A DNA stretch of 64,000 nucleotides from an uncultured Methanobrevibacter sp. (GCA_900319985.1 ONQL01000001.1:37556-101555); one strand, 5' to 3'; shown: positions 35,153-43,990, counted from the first letter of the stretch. Numbers and translations: made by a program. The notes: a model not told the origin generated them from the sequence alone.

Positions 35153-35926
35153 GTGAAATCATTTGAATTTTTATCTGTTCCAAGAGAAGAAAAACCAAGG
35201 GAATGTGGAATGACCATGGTTTTGGACAAAGGTTTAGGCCTTGAAACTGCAGAAAGCCTAATGGATATTTCCGGAGAGTATGTGGATTATTTGAAATTTG
35301 GATGGGGTACATCAATCGTTCATGAACAGGATATAATAAAATCCAAGGTTGAAATGTATAAATCTCATCAGATTACTCCATATACTGGAGGAACATTGTT
35401 TGAATTGGCTTATAAATCTGATAAGTTGGAAGAGTTTTTTGATGAAGCGCATGAATTGGGTTTTCCGGCCATTGAAGTGTCTGACGGTTCTGTAAACATA
35501 CCTCATGAAGACAAATTGGAATGTATCGAACTTGCAAAAAGCAATGGATTTGAGGTACTGTCTGAAGTGGGTAAAAAAGATCCAAATTTGGATAAGGAAC
35601 TGTCATTGGATGAAAGAATCCAATATATGCAGGAAGAGTTGGATTCTGGTTCGTCACTGATAATAGTGGAGGCAAGAGAAGGCGGAAAGAATATCGGAAT
35701 TTTCGATAAGGCAGGAAATGCAAAAGAGGATGAAATAGATTATATTTTAGACAATTTCAATGGAGACAGAATTCTTTGGGAAGCTCCAAATAAGGACCAA
35801 CAGGTATTTTTCATACTGAAACTTGGAAATACTGTTAATCTTGGAAATATTTCAAGCGATGACATTACATCTCTTGAAACCTTAAGAAGAGGCCTTAGGG
35901 GAGATACCGTTGGTAAAATAGAATGA
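35153..35926 (+). CDS. comA: Phosphosulfolactate synthase ComA
   Basis: The 257-residue TIM barrel has CGMTMVLDKGLGLETAESLM, GEYVDYLKFGWGTSIV, TPYTGGTLFELAY, LGFPAIEVSDGSVNIP and IVEAREGGKNIGIF, the ComA signature. It adds sulfite to phosphoenolpyruvate, the first step of coenzyme M biosynthesis. The start is uncertain: GTG 35144 opens the frame, but GTGAT there looks like a ribosome site for GTG 35153. It begins an operon-like run with the COG1900 gene and hdrCBA. Confidence 0.94.
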   Translation: MKSFEFLSVPREEKPRECGMTMVLDKGLGLETAESLMDISGEYVDYLKFGWGTSIVHEQDIIKSKVEMYKSHQITPYTGGTLFELAYKSDKLEEFFDEAHELGFPAIEVSDGSVNIPHEDKLECIELAKSNGFEVLSEVGKKDPNLDKELSLDERIQYMQEELDSGSSLIIVEAREGGKNIGIFDKAGNAKEDEIDYILDNFNGDRILWEAPNKDQQVFFILKLGNTVNLGNISSDDITSLETLRRGLRGDTVGKIE

Positions 35927-35958
35927 TTATTATTTAATGATATGTAGTTATATGTTAA

Positions 35959-35993
35959 AATTGAAACAATAAACTCGGGCTATGGTTTCAATT
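35959..35993 (+). promoter_or_regulatory. Hairpin between comA and the COG1900 gene
   Basis: AATTGAAAC (35959-35967) and GTTTCAATT (35985-35993) are perfect nine-base arms around a 17-base loop. No T run follows, so it is not a terminator. It lies 27 bases before the TTG start of the next gene and may be a protein site or mRNA structure. Confidence 0.4.
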
Positions 35994-36019
35994 AAAAAAC
36001 CTAACAGAAGGTAGATAAA

Positions 36020-37270
36020 TTGGCAACACGAACTATCGGTCAAATAAATCGGAAAATTGAAAACGGTGAAGCTAATATATATACGGCAGAGGAGTTTAAA
36101 AAACTAATAAAAAATGATGATGCGCCAAGTTTTGAAGAAGTGGATGTAGTGACTTGTGGAACATGTGGAGTGATGAGTGGAACAGCAGCCATTCTTAACT
36201 TCATAGTTTCAGGCCCTGGTGAATTCATAAGGGCCAATGAAGTGTACTTAAATGGAGTTCCTGCATATGCAGGGCCTTGTCCTAATGAATGGTTGGGATC
36301 CGTGGATGTGATTCTTCACGGTACTGCACATTCAATTTATAATCATAATTATGGCGGAGGATTCTTGTTAAAAGATTTGCTGGAAGGAAAATCTGTTGAT
36401 GTAAGGGTTGAAAGTGCTGATGGCAAAACAATTGAAAATACAATAACAATTGATGACATTACTCGTGGACAGATTATAGGTGCACGTATGGCATTTAAAA
36501 ATTACACTGCATTTACAAATCCAAACAGCGAAGCCATTCCATCAATTTTTGCAGCCACTCCTCTTGAAGGTAACTTATCCGGTCTGACATTTTCAGGTTG
36601 TGGCGATTTAAATCCTCTTCAAAACGATGTACCACATAATGTAATTAAAGAAGGCAAAAGAGTTCTCATAAACGGTGCGGAAGGATATATTTTGGGTGAT
36701 GGTACAAGGTCAAGTCCCGAAAAGCCAAATCTGATGTTGACTGGTGATTTGACAAAAATGGATCCTTACTACTTGGGTGGATTTAAAACAGGTCAGGGTG
36801 GAGAAATCTATGATACTGTTGCCATTCCAATTCCAGTCTTGTCTGAAGAAATCTATAATAATTTGTTAATAACAGATGAGGACATTAATTTACCTGTTGC
36901 AGATATTAAGGGTCGTCATTTGCCGCTTGATGAAACAAATTACAGAAAAATGTGGGAAGGAAATGACTTAAGGCCACAACATGACCGATCCAAATGTTCC
37001 AAGTGTGACAGCTGTCTGGTTGAAGAGATTTGTCCTACTAATGCATTTGCAAAGAATAATTTAAATCTGGCTCATTGTTTCGGATGTGGAATGTGTGCTA
37101 ATTTCTGCAGGCATGATGCCTTCAACATGAAGACTGGTGATGTTGATTTGACTATAAATGGTAGTGAAGTAAATATTCCGATTATCTGCAGACAGTCAGA
37201 TAGGTTAAGGGGAAATAAACTGTCATTAAAATTAAAGAAAATGATTGAAGATAGGGAGTTTGAATTGTAA
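36020..37270 (+). CDS. COG1900/DUF39 protein with ferredoxin domain (methanogenesis marker 16)
   Basis: The 416-residue protein has a DUF39 body: VDVVTCGTCGVMSGTAAILNF, an active-site-like THSIYN segment (GTAHSIYNHNYGGGF), IFAATPLEGNLSGLTFSGCGDLNPLQND, and a C-terminal pair of [4Fe-4S] motifs (CSKCDSCLVEEICPTNAF and CFGCGMCANFCRHDAF). COG1900 proteins insert sulfide carbon-side: aspartate semialdehyde to homocysteine, and a paralog has been proposed for sulfoacetaldehyde to coenzyme M. Placement after comA favours the coenzyme M role here. The start is TTG 36020 after GAAGGTAG. Confidence 0.82.
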   Translation: MATRTIGQINRKIENGEANIYTAEEFKKLIKNDDAPSFEEVDVVTCGTCGVMSGTAAILNFIVSGPGEFIRANEVYLNGVPAYAGPCPNEWLGSVDVILHGTAHSIYNHNYGGGFLLKDLLEGKSVDVRVESADGKTIENTITIDDITRGQIIGARMAFKNYTAFTNPNSEAIPSIFAATPLEGNLSGLTFSGCGDLNPLQNDVPHNVIKEGKRVLINGAEGYILGDGTRSSPEKPNLMLTGDLTKMDPYYLGGFKTGQGGEIYDTVAIPIPVLSEEIYNNLLITDEDINLPVADIKGRHLPLDETNYRKMWEGNDLRPQHDRSKCSKCDSCLVEEICPTNAFAKNNLNLAHCFGCGMCANFCRHDAFNMKTGDVDLTINGSEVNIPIICRQSDRLRGNKLSLKLKKMIEDREFEL

Positions 37271-37281
37271 TTGGTGATAAA

Positions 37282-37878
37282 ATGACTTCTCAACAAAAAA
37301 TTACAGACTCACCAATTGATTTTGCAGAAGATATAATTGAGGATGTTAAAAATTCAAAGGATGACGGCGTTTTAAAATGTGTGCAATGTGGAATGTGTAC
37401 TTCAACATGTCCCGCTGCACGACACTCTGATTATAATCCCCGTGATATTATAGAAAGGGTTTTGGACGGGGATGTGACAATTATGGAAGATGAAAATATT
37501 TGGAATTGCTTTTATTGCTATACCTGCCACAGCGTATGTCCTGTTGGAAACAGTGTTTGTGAAGTTAACCAAATCCTTAAACAGTTTGCAATAACTAATG
37601 GAATTGGTTACGATAAGCTTTATGAGTATATGGGCTTTGCAGATAGCTATTTCACAGCGGCAATTGGTGCAATACCTGAAATCTTCTTTGAGGATATTGA
37701 CAGGGATGTTCCTGGATGGTGGGATTTCAGACAGAATCTTGATGAGATTAGGGATGAATTGGAATTGGATCCTCCGTTGATGCCTTCAAAAGAAGTAATT
37801 AATGAAGTTAGTAAAATATTAACAATAACTGGTTTTAAAGATAAAATTGATAAAATAAGAGAATCTCAGGAGGAATAA
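37282..37878 (+). CDS. hdrC: Heterodisulfide-reductase subunit C homolog
   Basis: This 198-residue protein has two [4Fe-4S] motifs, CVQCGMCTSTCPAARHSDYNPRD and CFYCYTCHSVCP, typical of HdrC, with a C-terminal helical extension. It would pass electrons between HdrA and HdrB. It is 11 bases downstream of the COG1900 gene and followed at once by hdrB. Confidence 0.87.
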   Translation: MTSQQKITDSPIDFAEDIIEDVKNSKDDGVLKCVQCGMCTSTCPAARHSDYNPRDIIERVLDGDVTIMEDENIWNCFYCYTCHSVCPVGNSVCEVNQILKQFAITNGIGYDKLYEYMGFADSYFTAAIGAIPEIFFEDIDRDVPGWWDFRQNLDEIRDELELDPPLMPSKEVINEVSKILTITGFKDKIDKIRESQEE

Positions 37879-37879
37879 T

Positions 37880-38821
37880 ATGAAGAACATTCCTGATAAA
37901 GATCTTTTACTGTTTAGAAGCTGTTTGGTAAGTGTGGAATATCCTGGAGTTGAAGCATCAACCAAGTTTGTCTTTGACAAATTAGGCATTGATTATGCAA
38001 TTTCAGACAAACAAACATGCTGTACTGGACTTGGACATTATTCTGATGTTTTCAATCAGATTGATACAACAGCCATTGGGGCAAGGAATTTCAAAGTAGC
38101 CCGTGAATTGAATAGGCCTAATCTTGTAATGATGTGCGCTACATGTTATGCCATCAACAAAAAGTCAGTTAAGCTATTGAATAAAAAGGATGACTTGAGG
38201 GAACATATAAACAAGCTGTTTGATGAAAACGGCCTGTCCCATTTGAAATATGAAAAGGATGATTTAAAGCCAACTGAAAATATTTTTCATGTGGTGGATA
38301 TTCTTTACGGCAAAAAGGATAAAATCAAAGAAAACATCAAATATGATTTAAGCGATTACACAATAGCAACCCATCACGGATGCCATTACTGTAAGGTTCA
38401 CTATGAAGATACAATTGGTGGTGTAAGAGACCCGAATATTATGGATGAATTGATTGAGGAATGCGGTTGTAAGACCATTGGCTGGTATGATCATAAAAGA
38501 GCTACCTGCGGAACAGGATTCAGACAAAGATATTCCAATCCTGATTTGTCTTTTACCGCTACAGCGGATAAAATGAATGCCATTGCTGATGAGGATGTAG
38601 ACATATTGGTACATTTATGTCCTAATTGCCATATCCAATTTGACAGGTATCAGCATCTGATTTCAGAACGTGAAGGCAGGAATTTCAGGGCTATTCATTT
38701 GAATATTACACAGTTTATGGCATTGGCTATGGGAGGAGATTTTGATAAGGTAATCGGTGCAAAGGCTCACACCGTTCCAATTGATTCAGTCATTAAAGAG
38801 TTGAAGGAGGTTGAAAAATGA
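37880..38821 (+). CDS. hdrB: Heterodisulfide-reductase subunit B homolog, atypical C-terminal CCG
   Basis: The 313-residue protein has two CCG domains. The first is complete (RSCLVSVEYPG, TCCTGLGHY, CATCYA). The second has GCHYC and CPNC, but the middle motif reads ATCGTGFRQRY where HdrB normally has a double Cys (CCGxGG). One ligand of the second noncubane [4Fe-4S] cluster is therefore missing. It is embedded between hdrC and hdrA, the latter overlapping by four bases. Confidence 0.85.
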   Translation: MKNIPDKDLLLFRSCLVSVEYPGVEASTKFVFDKLGIDYAISDKQTCCTGLGHYSDVFNQIDTTAIGARNFKVARELNRPNLVMMCATCYAINKKSVKLLNKKDDLREHINKLFDENGLSHLKYEKDDLKPTENIFHVVDILYGKKDKIKENIKYDLSDYTIATHHGCHYCKVHYEDTIGGVRDPNIMDELIEECGCKTIGWYDHKRATCGTGFRQRYSNPDLSFTATADKMNAIADEDVDILVHLCPNCHIQFDRYQHLISEREGRNFRAIHLNITQFMALAMGGDFDKVIGAKAHTVPIDSVIKELKEVEK

Positions 38822-41127
38822 GGGATGATTTAAAAGTTGGCGTTTTTTTATGTGAATGCGGTGGAAACATTGCAGATATTATAGATTTAGATGAAGTTAG
38901 AAAATCATTGGATGTTGAGTTTATCGGTCAATTTGAGAATTTATGTTCATTGAATGGACGTAAAATTATTAGGGATGCAATTTTTGACCATGATCTGGAT
39001 AGGGTTGTCGTTGCAGCATGTTCACCTATAAGTCATGAAAAAACATTCCAGGATTATGTAAAACCTTTAAATCCTTATTTGATGGACATGGCAAATATAA
39101 GGGAGCAGTGTTCATGGGTGCATGATGATAGGAAAAGGGCGACCCATAAGGCAATTACATTAATCAATGCTTCAATCGAAAAGGTCAAGCAGTCCGATGC
39201 TGTAGATCCGATTTATTGCCAAACCCCTAAGGAAGTGGCAGTAATCGGAGGAGGTATTGCTGGAATGAATGCTGCACTGTCTCTTGCAAAGCAGGGAACT
39301 AAAGTTACAATCATAGAACAGTCCCCTTCAATCGGAGGACACATGGCCAAAATAGGTAAGGTGTTCTCACCGGTTAAGATTGCTGAAGAATGTGGAATGT
39401 GTCTTCTCAATCCGATACTGAATGAACTTGTTTGGAATGAAAACATTGAAGTGCTCACTAATTCAAAGGTAATTGAGGCTGAAAGAAGGGCAGGAACCTA
39501 TAATCTGATTGTAGAGCAGTCTCCAAGATATGTGGATACTGAGAAATGTATTGCCTGCGGAAAATGCGCAGAAGTGTGTGAAGTGGAAGTTCCGAATGAT
39601 TGGAATGACAATCTGTCAATGAGAAAAGCAATTTACCGGCCATTTGGACAATCTTATCCTGAAAGTTACGTTATTGATATGGATAACTGTTCTAAATGTG
39701 GTGATTGTTTTAGAACTTGTAACATGAAGGCCATTAGACTTAAAGGAAAGCCTGAAAAAACATTGCTGCAGGTTGGTTCGATTATCGTTGCAACAGGTCA
39801 TAAGCTCTTTGACATGGAAAAAAGGCCTGAATACGGATACACAAGATATGCTGATGTGATTACACAATCTGAACTAGGACGTATCACTGGTGTAAATGGT
39901 CCTACAAAAGGAAAGCTTTTAAAATCAAATGGTGAAGTTCCGAAACGTGTTGTCATGATTCAATGTGTAGGTTCAAGGGATGAAAAGCCTGACGGACATA
40001 GATACTGTTCAAAAATATGTTGTACCGTGGCCTTGAAGAATGCCAATATCATCAAGCACAAATATCCGGACACTGACGTTTTGATATGTTACACCGATGT
40101 TAGAACTCCTGGAATGTTTGAGAAGTACTATAAGCACACTCAGGAAAATGAGGTGAGATTCTTAAGAGGCCGTCCCGGAGAAGTTGTTAAAAAAGGAGAT
40201 AATTTCATTGTAAGAACCGAAGATACAATTAAAGGAGAATTTGTGGAAATTGAGGCAGATATGGTAGTGCTGTCTACTGCAATGGAACCTTCTTTAGGTA
40301 CTCGTGAAATTGCTGAAATTTTAAACATAGGAACAACTGAAGACGGATTCATCAAGGAATCACATCCAAAAATCAAGCCTGTGGCCACTGATGTGCAGGG
40401 AATTTTTGTATGCGGAACAGCACAGGATCCAAAGGACATCACAGATTCTATCATGCAGGCGACAGCTGCAGCATCAAAGGTTTCAGAGTATAATTATGGT
40501 GGTGTTGAAATCGAACCGTTCATCGCTGAAATAGATAATGAAAAATGTACTGTCTGTGGGGACTGTATCAGCAGATGCAAATATAAGTCCATGAGTATAC
40601 AGGATGATGAGATATACATTGATCCGATGAGCTGTACGGGATGCGGTAAATGTCTTGTAGGATGTAAAGAAAGGGCAATTACTGTAAACGGTAATGTCGA
40701 TGAGAAAATAGTGGCCACCATAAATGGTGTATTATCTAAAAAACGTGAAGGAGAACGCATGATTCTTGTATTTTTAGATAACATCGGTTACACTGCCGCA
40801 GATAATATTGGAGTAAACAGGTTGTCTTATCCTGAATCAATACACATTATCAAGGTCATTTCAGTAAATCGTGTAAGTCCAAGACACATCAGATATGCAC
40901 TTGAAAATGGTGCAGACGGAATATTCATCGGTGAATTCCCTGGTGATTTGATGTATGATGAAGTGGAACGTAAAATTGAAAAGGTTAAGGAATGCATTGC
41001 CGAAATGGGTCAAAATTCTGAAAGGGTTACCTTCTCAAAAGTTTATATTCCATACTTTACAGGTCTTGCCCGTAAATTGACAGACTTCGATAAGAAAATT
41101 GTGGAGTTGAATGAAGCTGAGTTGTAA
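38818..41127 (+). CDS. hdrA: HdrA homolog with fused, cysteine-less MvhD-like domain
   Basis: The 769-residue protein begins with the HdrA N-terminal cluster domain (VGVFLCECGGNIADII), then FAD binding VAVIGGGIAGMNAALSLA and CGMCLLNP. An inserted ferredoxin carries CIACGKCAEVC and CSKCGDCFRTC; a second FAD half and a C-terminal ferredoxin (CTVCGDCISRC, CTGCGKCLVGC) follow. Residues 648-769 align with MvhD, the hydrogenase linker subunit: ILVFLDNIGYTAADNIGVNRL, IKVISVNRVSPRHI, GEFPGDLMYDEVERKIEKV. Every [2Fe-2S] Cys normally present there is replaced. The fused domain likely has a structural or binding role only. Confidence 0.9.
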   Translation: MRDDLKVGVFLCECGGNIADIIDLDEVRKSLDVEFIGQFENLCSLNGRKIIRDAIFDHDLDRVVVAACSPISHEKTFQDYVKPLNPYLMDMANIREQCSWVHDDRKRATHKAITLINASIEKVKQSDAVDPIYCQTPKEVAVIGGGIAGMNAALSLAKQGTKVTIIEQSPSIGGHMAKIGKVFSPVKIAEECGMCLLNPILNELVWNENIEVLTNSKVIEAERRAGTYNLIVEQSPRYVDTEKCIACGKCAEVCEVEVPNDWNDNLSMRKAIYRPFGQSYPESYVIDMDNCSKCGDCFRTCNMKAIRLKGKPEKTLLQVGSIIVATGHKLFDMEKRPEYGYTRYADVITQSELGRITGVNGPTKGKLLKSNGEVPKRVVMIQCVGSRDEKPDGHRYCSKICCTVALKNANIIKHKYPDTDVLICYTDVRTPGMFEKYYKHTQENEVRFLRGRPGEVVKKGDNFIVRTEDTIKGEFVEIEADMVVLSTAMEPSLGTREIAEILNIGTTEDGFIKESHPKIKPVATDVQGIFVCGTAQDPKDITDSIMQATAAASKVSEYNYGGVEIEPFIAEIDNEKCTVCGDCISRCKYKSMSIQDDEIYIDPMSCTGCGKCLVGCKERAITVNGNVDEKIVATINGVLSKKREGERMILVFLDNIGYTAADNIGVNRLSYPESIHIIKVISVNRVSPRHIRYALENGADGIFIGEFPGDLMYDEVERKIEKVKECIAEMGQNSERVTFSKVYIPYFTGLARKLTDFDKKIVELNEAEL

Positions 41128-41238
41128 TTTACAACTTCAGTTTTTTTTATTTTTATTTATTTTCAAAATATAAACGATAATCTCTTTTTTTTTAATTAAC
41201 AATGTAAAAATAGTCTTGAATTTTAAAAAAAGTAATAA

Positions 41239-41266
41239 AGATTTTTAGAAATTAATCTAAAAATCT
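41239..41266 (-). terminator. Terminator of the secreted protein gene
   Basis: Perfect 11-base arms AGATTTTTAGA and TCTAAAAATCT with a six-base loop lie just beyond the stop codon (41277-41279) of the minus-strand gene. On that strand the hairpin is followed by T-rich sequence (complement of 41226-41238). The + strand side could also end the hdrCBA transcript. Confidence 0.65.
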
Positions 41267-41276
41267 CATTCTTGAG

Positions 41277-41864
41277 TTATTTTGCTGCAGTAGCGTTAAT
41301 ACTGTCGATAATTCCGTCAATTTCTGGAGTGTATAGGTTGGTGTCTGGATTAGTTGTCAAAATAATTAATTTATGTTCTTTTCCATCTTTGAGGAATGTA
41401 ACTGACCTGAAATGGTCAACGTGGTCATCGAATGGAGCAGCAATTTCCGGTGGGAAAGTAATCCATGCAGCATCACTTCCAGGTACTTCTGTTGAAGCAG
41501 TTAAATTTTTGAGTTTAGCAGTTTTTGCAGCAAACTCATGAAGTGTATATCCGTTCACTGTCTTGTTTGTTACATTTTCATACCCTGCACTTTTACCGTT
41601 TGACTTAACGGCTCCAAAGAATTCTTTTTCAAGTTTGTCATCTGAACTTTTTTGAGGGGTCAAGGTTATGTTGATGTCTTTGCATGATGCAGCTATCTTC
41701 TTATCATCAACGGTATAGTTACTTGGTACTTTGACTTGTACTCCGTCGCCTACCAAGTATTTATCTCCGCCTAAAAAGTCAAACCATCCTGCACTTACAG
41801 CACCCAGACAGCTGAATACTGCTAAAGCAATTATTGCTATGACTAATATTTTTTTAATGTCCAT
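41277..41864 (-). CDS. Secreted protein of unknown function
   Basis: The 195-residue protein has an N-terminal signal peptide (IKKILVIAIIALAVFSCLGAVSAGW, likely cut near residue 25). The mature domain is a PsbP/DUF-like alpha-beta pattern: VPSNYTVDD, YTLHEFAA, FRSVTFLKDGKEHKLIILTTNPDTNLYTPEIDGIIDSI. I do not recognise a named family. The ATG follows GGAG, and its terminator is at 41239-41266. The 320-base upstream gap (41865-42183) is AT-rich; a small GC-richer patch at 42113-42147 was not interpretable. Confidence 0.72.
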   Translation of the reverse strand: MDIKKILVIAIIALAVFSCLGAVSAGWFDFLGGDKYLVGDGVQVKVPSNYTVDDKKIAASCKDINITLTPQKSSDDKLEKEFFGAVKSNGKSAGYENVTNKTVNGYTLHEFAAKTAKLKNLTASTEVPGSDAAWITFPPEIAAPFDDHVDHFRSVTFLKDGKEHKLIILTTNPDTNLYTPEIDGIIDSINATAAK

Positions 41865-42183
41865 TTTAATCTCCTTTTTTTTTTAATTAAGAATTTGTTT
41901 TTCTTTTGGAAAATGGAATGTGCATTGCCTTAACAAATTATTGTCAAAAGCGCAATTTCCACAAGAACCTACAATTCTATGATTAACTGTTTATGGCATA
42001 TGCTTATATATGTTTCTAGAAAGTTTTTTATTTAATTAAATAAAATTTATTATTTAATAAATTTCCTAAATATTGTATAATTATTTTTGAATTTGTTAAT
42101 CAATTTAATTTAGAGCACAAAGCCAGGGATTTTGGGGTGGTATTGCAAATTTATATTAATGATAAGATACACACAATTTAAAC

Positions 42184-42354
42184 ATGATTACATGTAATGT
42201 ATGTGGACATTTGAATGATTCATCAAGTGCGACTTGTGAAGAGTGTGGCTCTGATTTGTCAGACAGCCCCGATTGGGGAAGGGATTACGATGATGATTTG
42301 AACTTCGACCAGAGTGAAGAAATGGGTTATTGTGATGACGGCTATTATGATTAG
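42184..42354 (+). CDS. Small zinc-ribbon protein
   Basis: A 56-residue ORF starts with MITCNVCGHLNDSS and ATCEECGSDLSD: two CxxC pairs 11 residues apart form a zinc ribbon. The rest is an acidic, Tyr/Asp-rich tail. A TATA-like ATTTATATTAAT lies about 30 bases upstream with no ribosome site, suggesting a leaderless mRNA. The stop at 42352-42354 directly abuts the convergent regulator gene. The acidic tail could interact with a nucleic-acid or protein partner; its function is unknown. Confidence 0.7.
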   Translation: MITCNVCGHLNDSSSATCEECGSDLSDSPDWGRDYDDDLNFDQSEEMGYCDDGYYD

Positions 42355-42618
42355 TTAGTCAATGTATTTCAGCAATTCCAATCCTAATTCGGTACATTTG
42401 TACAGTCTTCCTTTTCTTACTTCCTCGTTAATGCAAATTACTAAATTATGCTTTTTTAAGTCAGATAATGCTGCAGATACTTGACTGGTTTTGATATTGA
42501 TATCATTGGCAATTTCTGACGGCATTTTCAGGTTGGTATCTATGGACTGTAGTGTTTTTGTCCTGTAAGGGGATACTTTAATGTAACCCAGAAGTTTGTA
42601 CAATTCTATTTCTTCCAT
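42355..42618 (-). CDS. Small winged-helix transcription regulator (paralog B)
   Basis: The 87-residue single winged helix closely parallels the protein at 31786-32046: YKLLGYIKVSPYRTKTLQSI, PSEIANDINIKTSQVSAALSDLKKHNLVICINEEVRKGRLYKCTELGLELLKYI. Shared features are the CINEE(A/V)(K/R)KGRLYK wing and the closing GxExLKY. It adjoins comDE at the back, so it could regulate coenzyme M genes; not shown. The promoter includes TATA-like ATATAAA about 40 bases upstream. Confidence 0.8.
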   Translation of the reverse strand: MEEIELYKLLGYIKVSPYRTKTLQSIDTNLKMPSEIANDINIKTSQVSAALSDLKKHNLVICINEEVRKGRLYKCTELGLELLKYID

Positions 42619-42748
42619 AACTATAATTCTTTAAATTCATTAAAAAATCTTTATATATCATTTATATTTGTTTATATGTATTTAAACATACTGTATTCAC
42701 AAGTTTAACGAATTTTAAGGAAAATTGTAAAAAATAGTATATGGGAAG

Positions 42749-43291
42749 CTATTTTTCAATAGTTTCCATAAATCTGTTTTTAATTTCTATTGGTGTCAGG
42801 TCAATGATTGGTGCTTTTGAGTTTCCAGGCTCTGTATCGTAAACGATAAAGCTTGTATTGTCACTTTTTATTATCTCTTTTAAATCGATGTCTTCAAACT
42901 TAAAGCTGTTTTCAAATCCAACGCTTTTTGCAATTTTGCATAAGTCTATGGTCTGTGCATAGGTGTCCTGGTTTCCTGTTGAACCGTATGCTCCGTTGTC
43001 TATTACAATCCAGGTTAAGTTTTTAGGGTTATTTGCAAATATTGTTACGAGTGAACCCATATTCATTAAAAGTGAACCGTCACCATCGATGACAACAACG
43101 TCCTTGTCCGGACGGGCTAACGCAAGGCCTAAACCGATTGATGATGCGAGGCCCATTGAACCGATCATATAGAAATTTTCGTTTCTGTCTTTTATGTCAT
43201 ACAGTTCTCTTGAGGGGAATCCTATGTTGCAGACTACAAGTTCATCTTCAATATATCTCATTATGTCTCTAATAGCTTCTCTTCTTGCCAT
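42749..43291 (-). CDS. comE: Sulfopyruvate decarboxylase beta subunit ComE
   Basis: The 180-residue protein has the thiamine diphosphate-binding core: MGSMGLASSIGLGLALARPDK, VVVIDGDGSLLMNMGSLVTIF (GDGS...N motif), and WIVIDNGAYGSTGNQDTY. It forms the catalytic complex with ComD, converting sulfopyruvate to sulfoacetaldehyde in coenzyme M synthesis. The start follows GGTGAT, and the ComD stop is four bases ahead. Confidence 0.95.
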   Translation of the reverse strand: MARREAIRDIMRYIEDELVVCNIGFPSRELYDIKDRNENFYMIGSMGLASSIGLGLALARPDKDVVVIDGDGSLLMNMGSLVTIFANNPKNLTWIVIDNGAYGSTGNQDTYAQTIDLCKIAKSVGFENSFKFEDIDLKEIIKSDNTSFIVYDTEPGNSKAPIIDLTPIEIKNRFMETIEK

Positions 43292-43295
43292 GATA

Positions 43296-43787
43296 TCACC
43301 AATAACTGATTTCTAAAAGTATTGAAACGGGTTTTCCCTCTTCTTGTGATAAGTCCCATGAGTCAATAATGTCTTCATAGGCAGCTTCGGGATTTCCAGG
43401 TTTGAAGAATCTGAAATCCATTGATTCTAATATTCTAGGTGTTGACTTGCCCATTGGAACTTGTCCACAGATATTTTCTCCTTCAGTTCCTCTATGGCTC
43501 ATAATCATGAGTAATGGAAATTTGTATAATTCCATTAGGGATTTAAGAGCATTTATGGAGTTTCCAAGTCCTGAATTTTGCATCAATATTGCAGTTTTTT
43601 TACCTCCAAGGTAAGCTCCAGCACATATTCCAATTCCTTCCTCTTCACGAGTAACGGGTATGTGGGTAATTTCCTCATCCTCATCAAGCATATCCAATAG
43701 TTTTGATAAGTTAACGCAGGGAACGCTCACGACAAAGTCGATTCCAGCATCTTTAAGCCCATCAAAAATAGCTTCACTACTGTCCAT
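43296..43787 (-). CDS. comD: Sulfopyruvate decarboxylase alpha subunit ComD
   Basis: The 163-residue protein begins [34 protein letters not shown]; conserved blocks are [37 protein letters not shown] (the pyrimidine-binding domain with the key Glu) and [17 protein letters not shown] chose ATG 43787 because GTGAT precedes it; the upstream in-frame region to 43832 lacks homology. It is co-transcribed with comE. Confidence 0.94.
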   Translation of the reverse strand: MDSSEAIFDGLKDAGIDFVVSVPCVNLSKLLDMLDEDEEITHIPVTREEEGIGICAGAYLGGKKTAILMQNSGLGNSINALKSLMELYKFPLLMIMSHRGTEGENICGQVPMGKSTPRILESMDFRFFKPGNPEAAYEDIIDSWDLSQEEGKPVSILLEISYW

Positions 43788-43990
43788 AATATCACATCTA
43801 TTTAATAATATTATCACTTTATAATTCATCATTTAAATAGCTATTTTATTTGTTAATTCATTAATTTTTCATTGTTTTCATTTTTTTATTTATTAAAATT
43901 GATATTTATCAATTAAAATAATGTAAATTTTCATACATTTGATTTAATTAATAGAAAGGTATTTATTTAATTTAAGAATAATATAATATC

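Noticed and set aside
38818..41127. Canonical HdrA coupled to Mvh hydrogenase
   Set aside because: The fused MvhD-like domain lacks all cluster cysteines, so I treat it as an atypical paralog.
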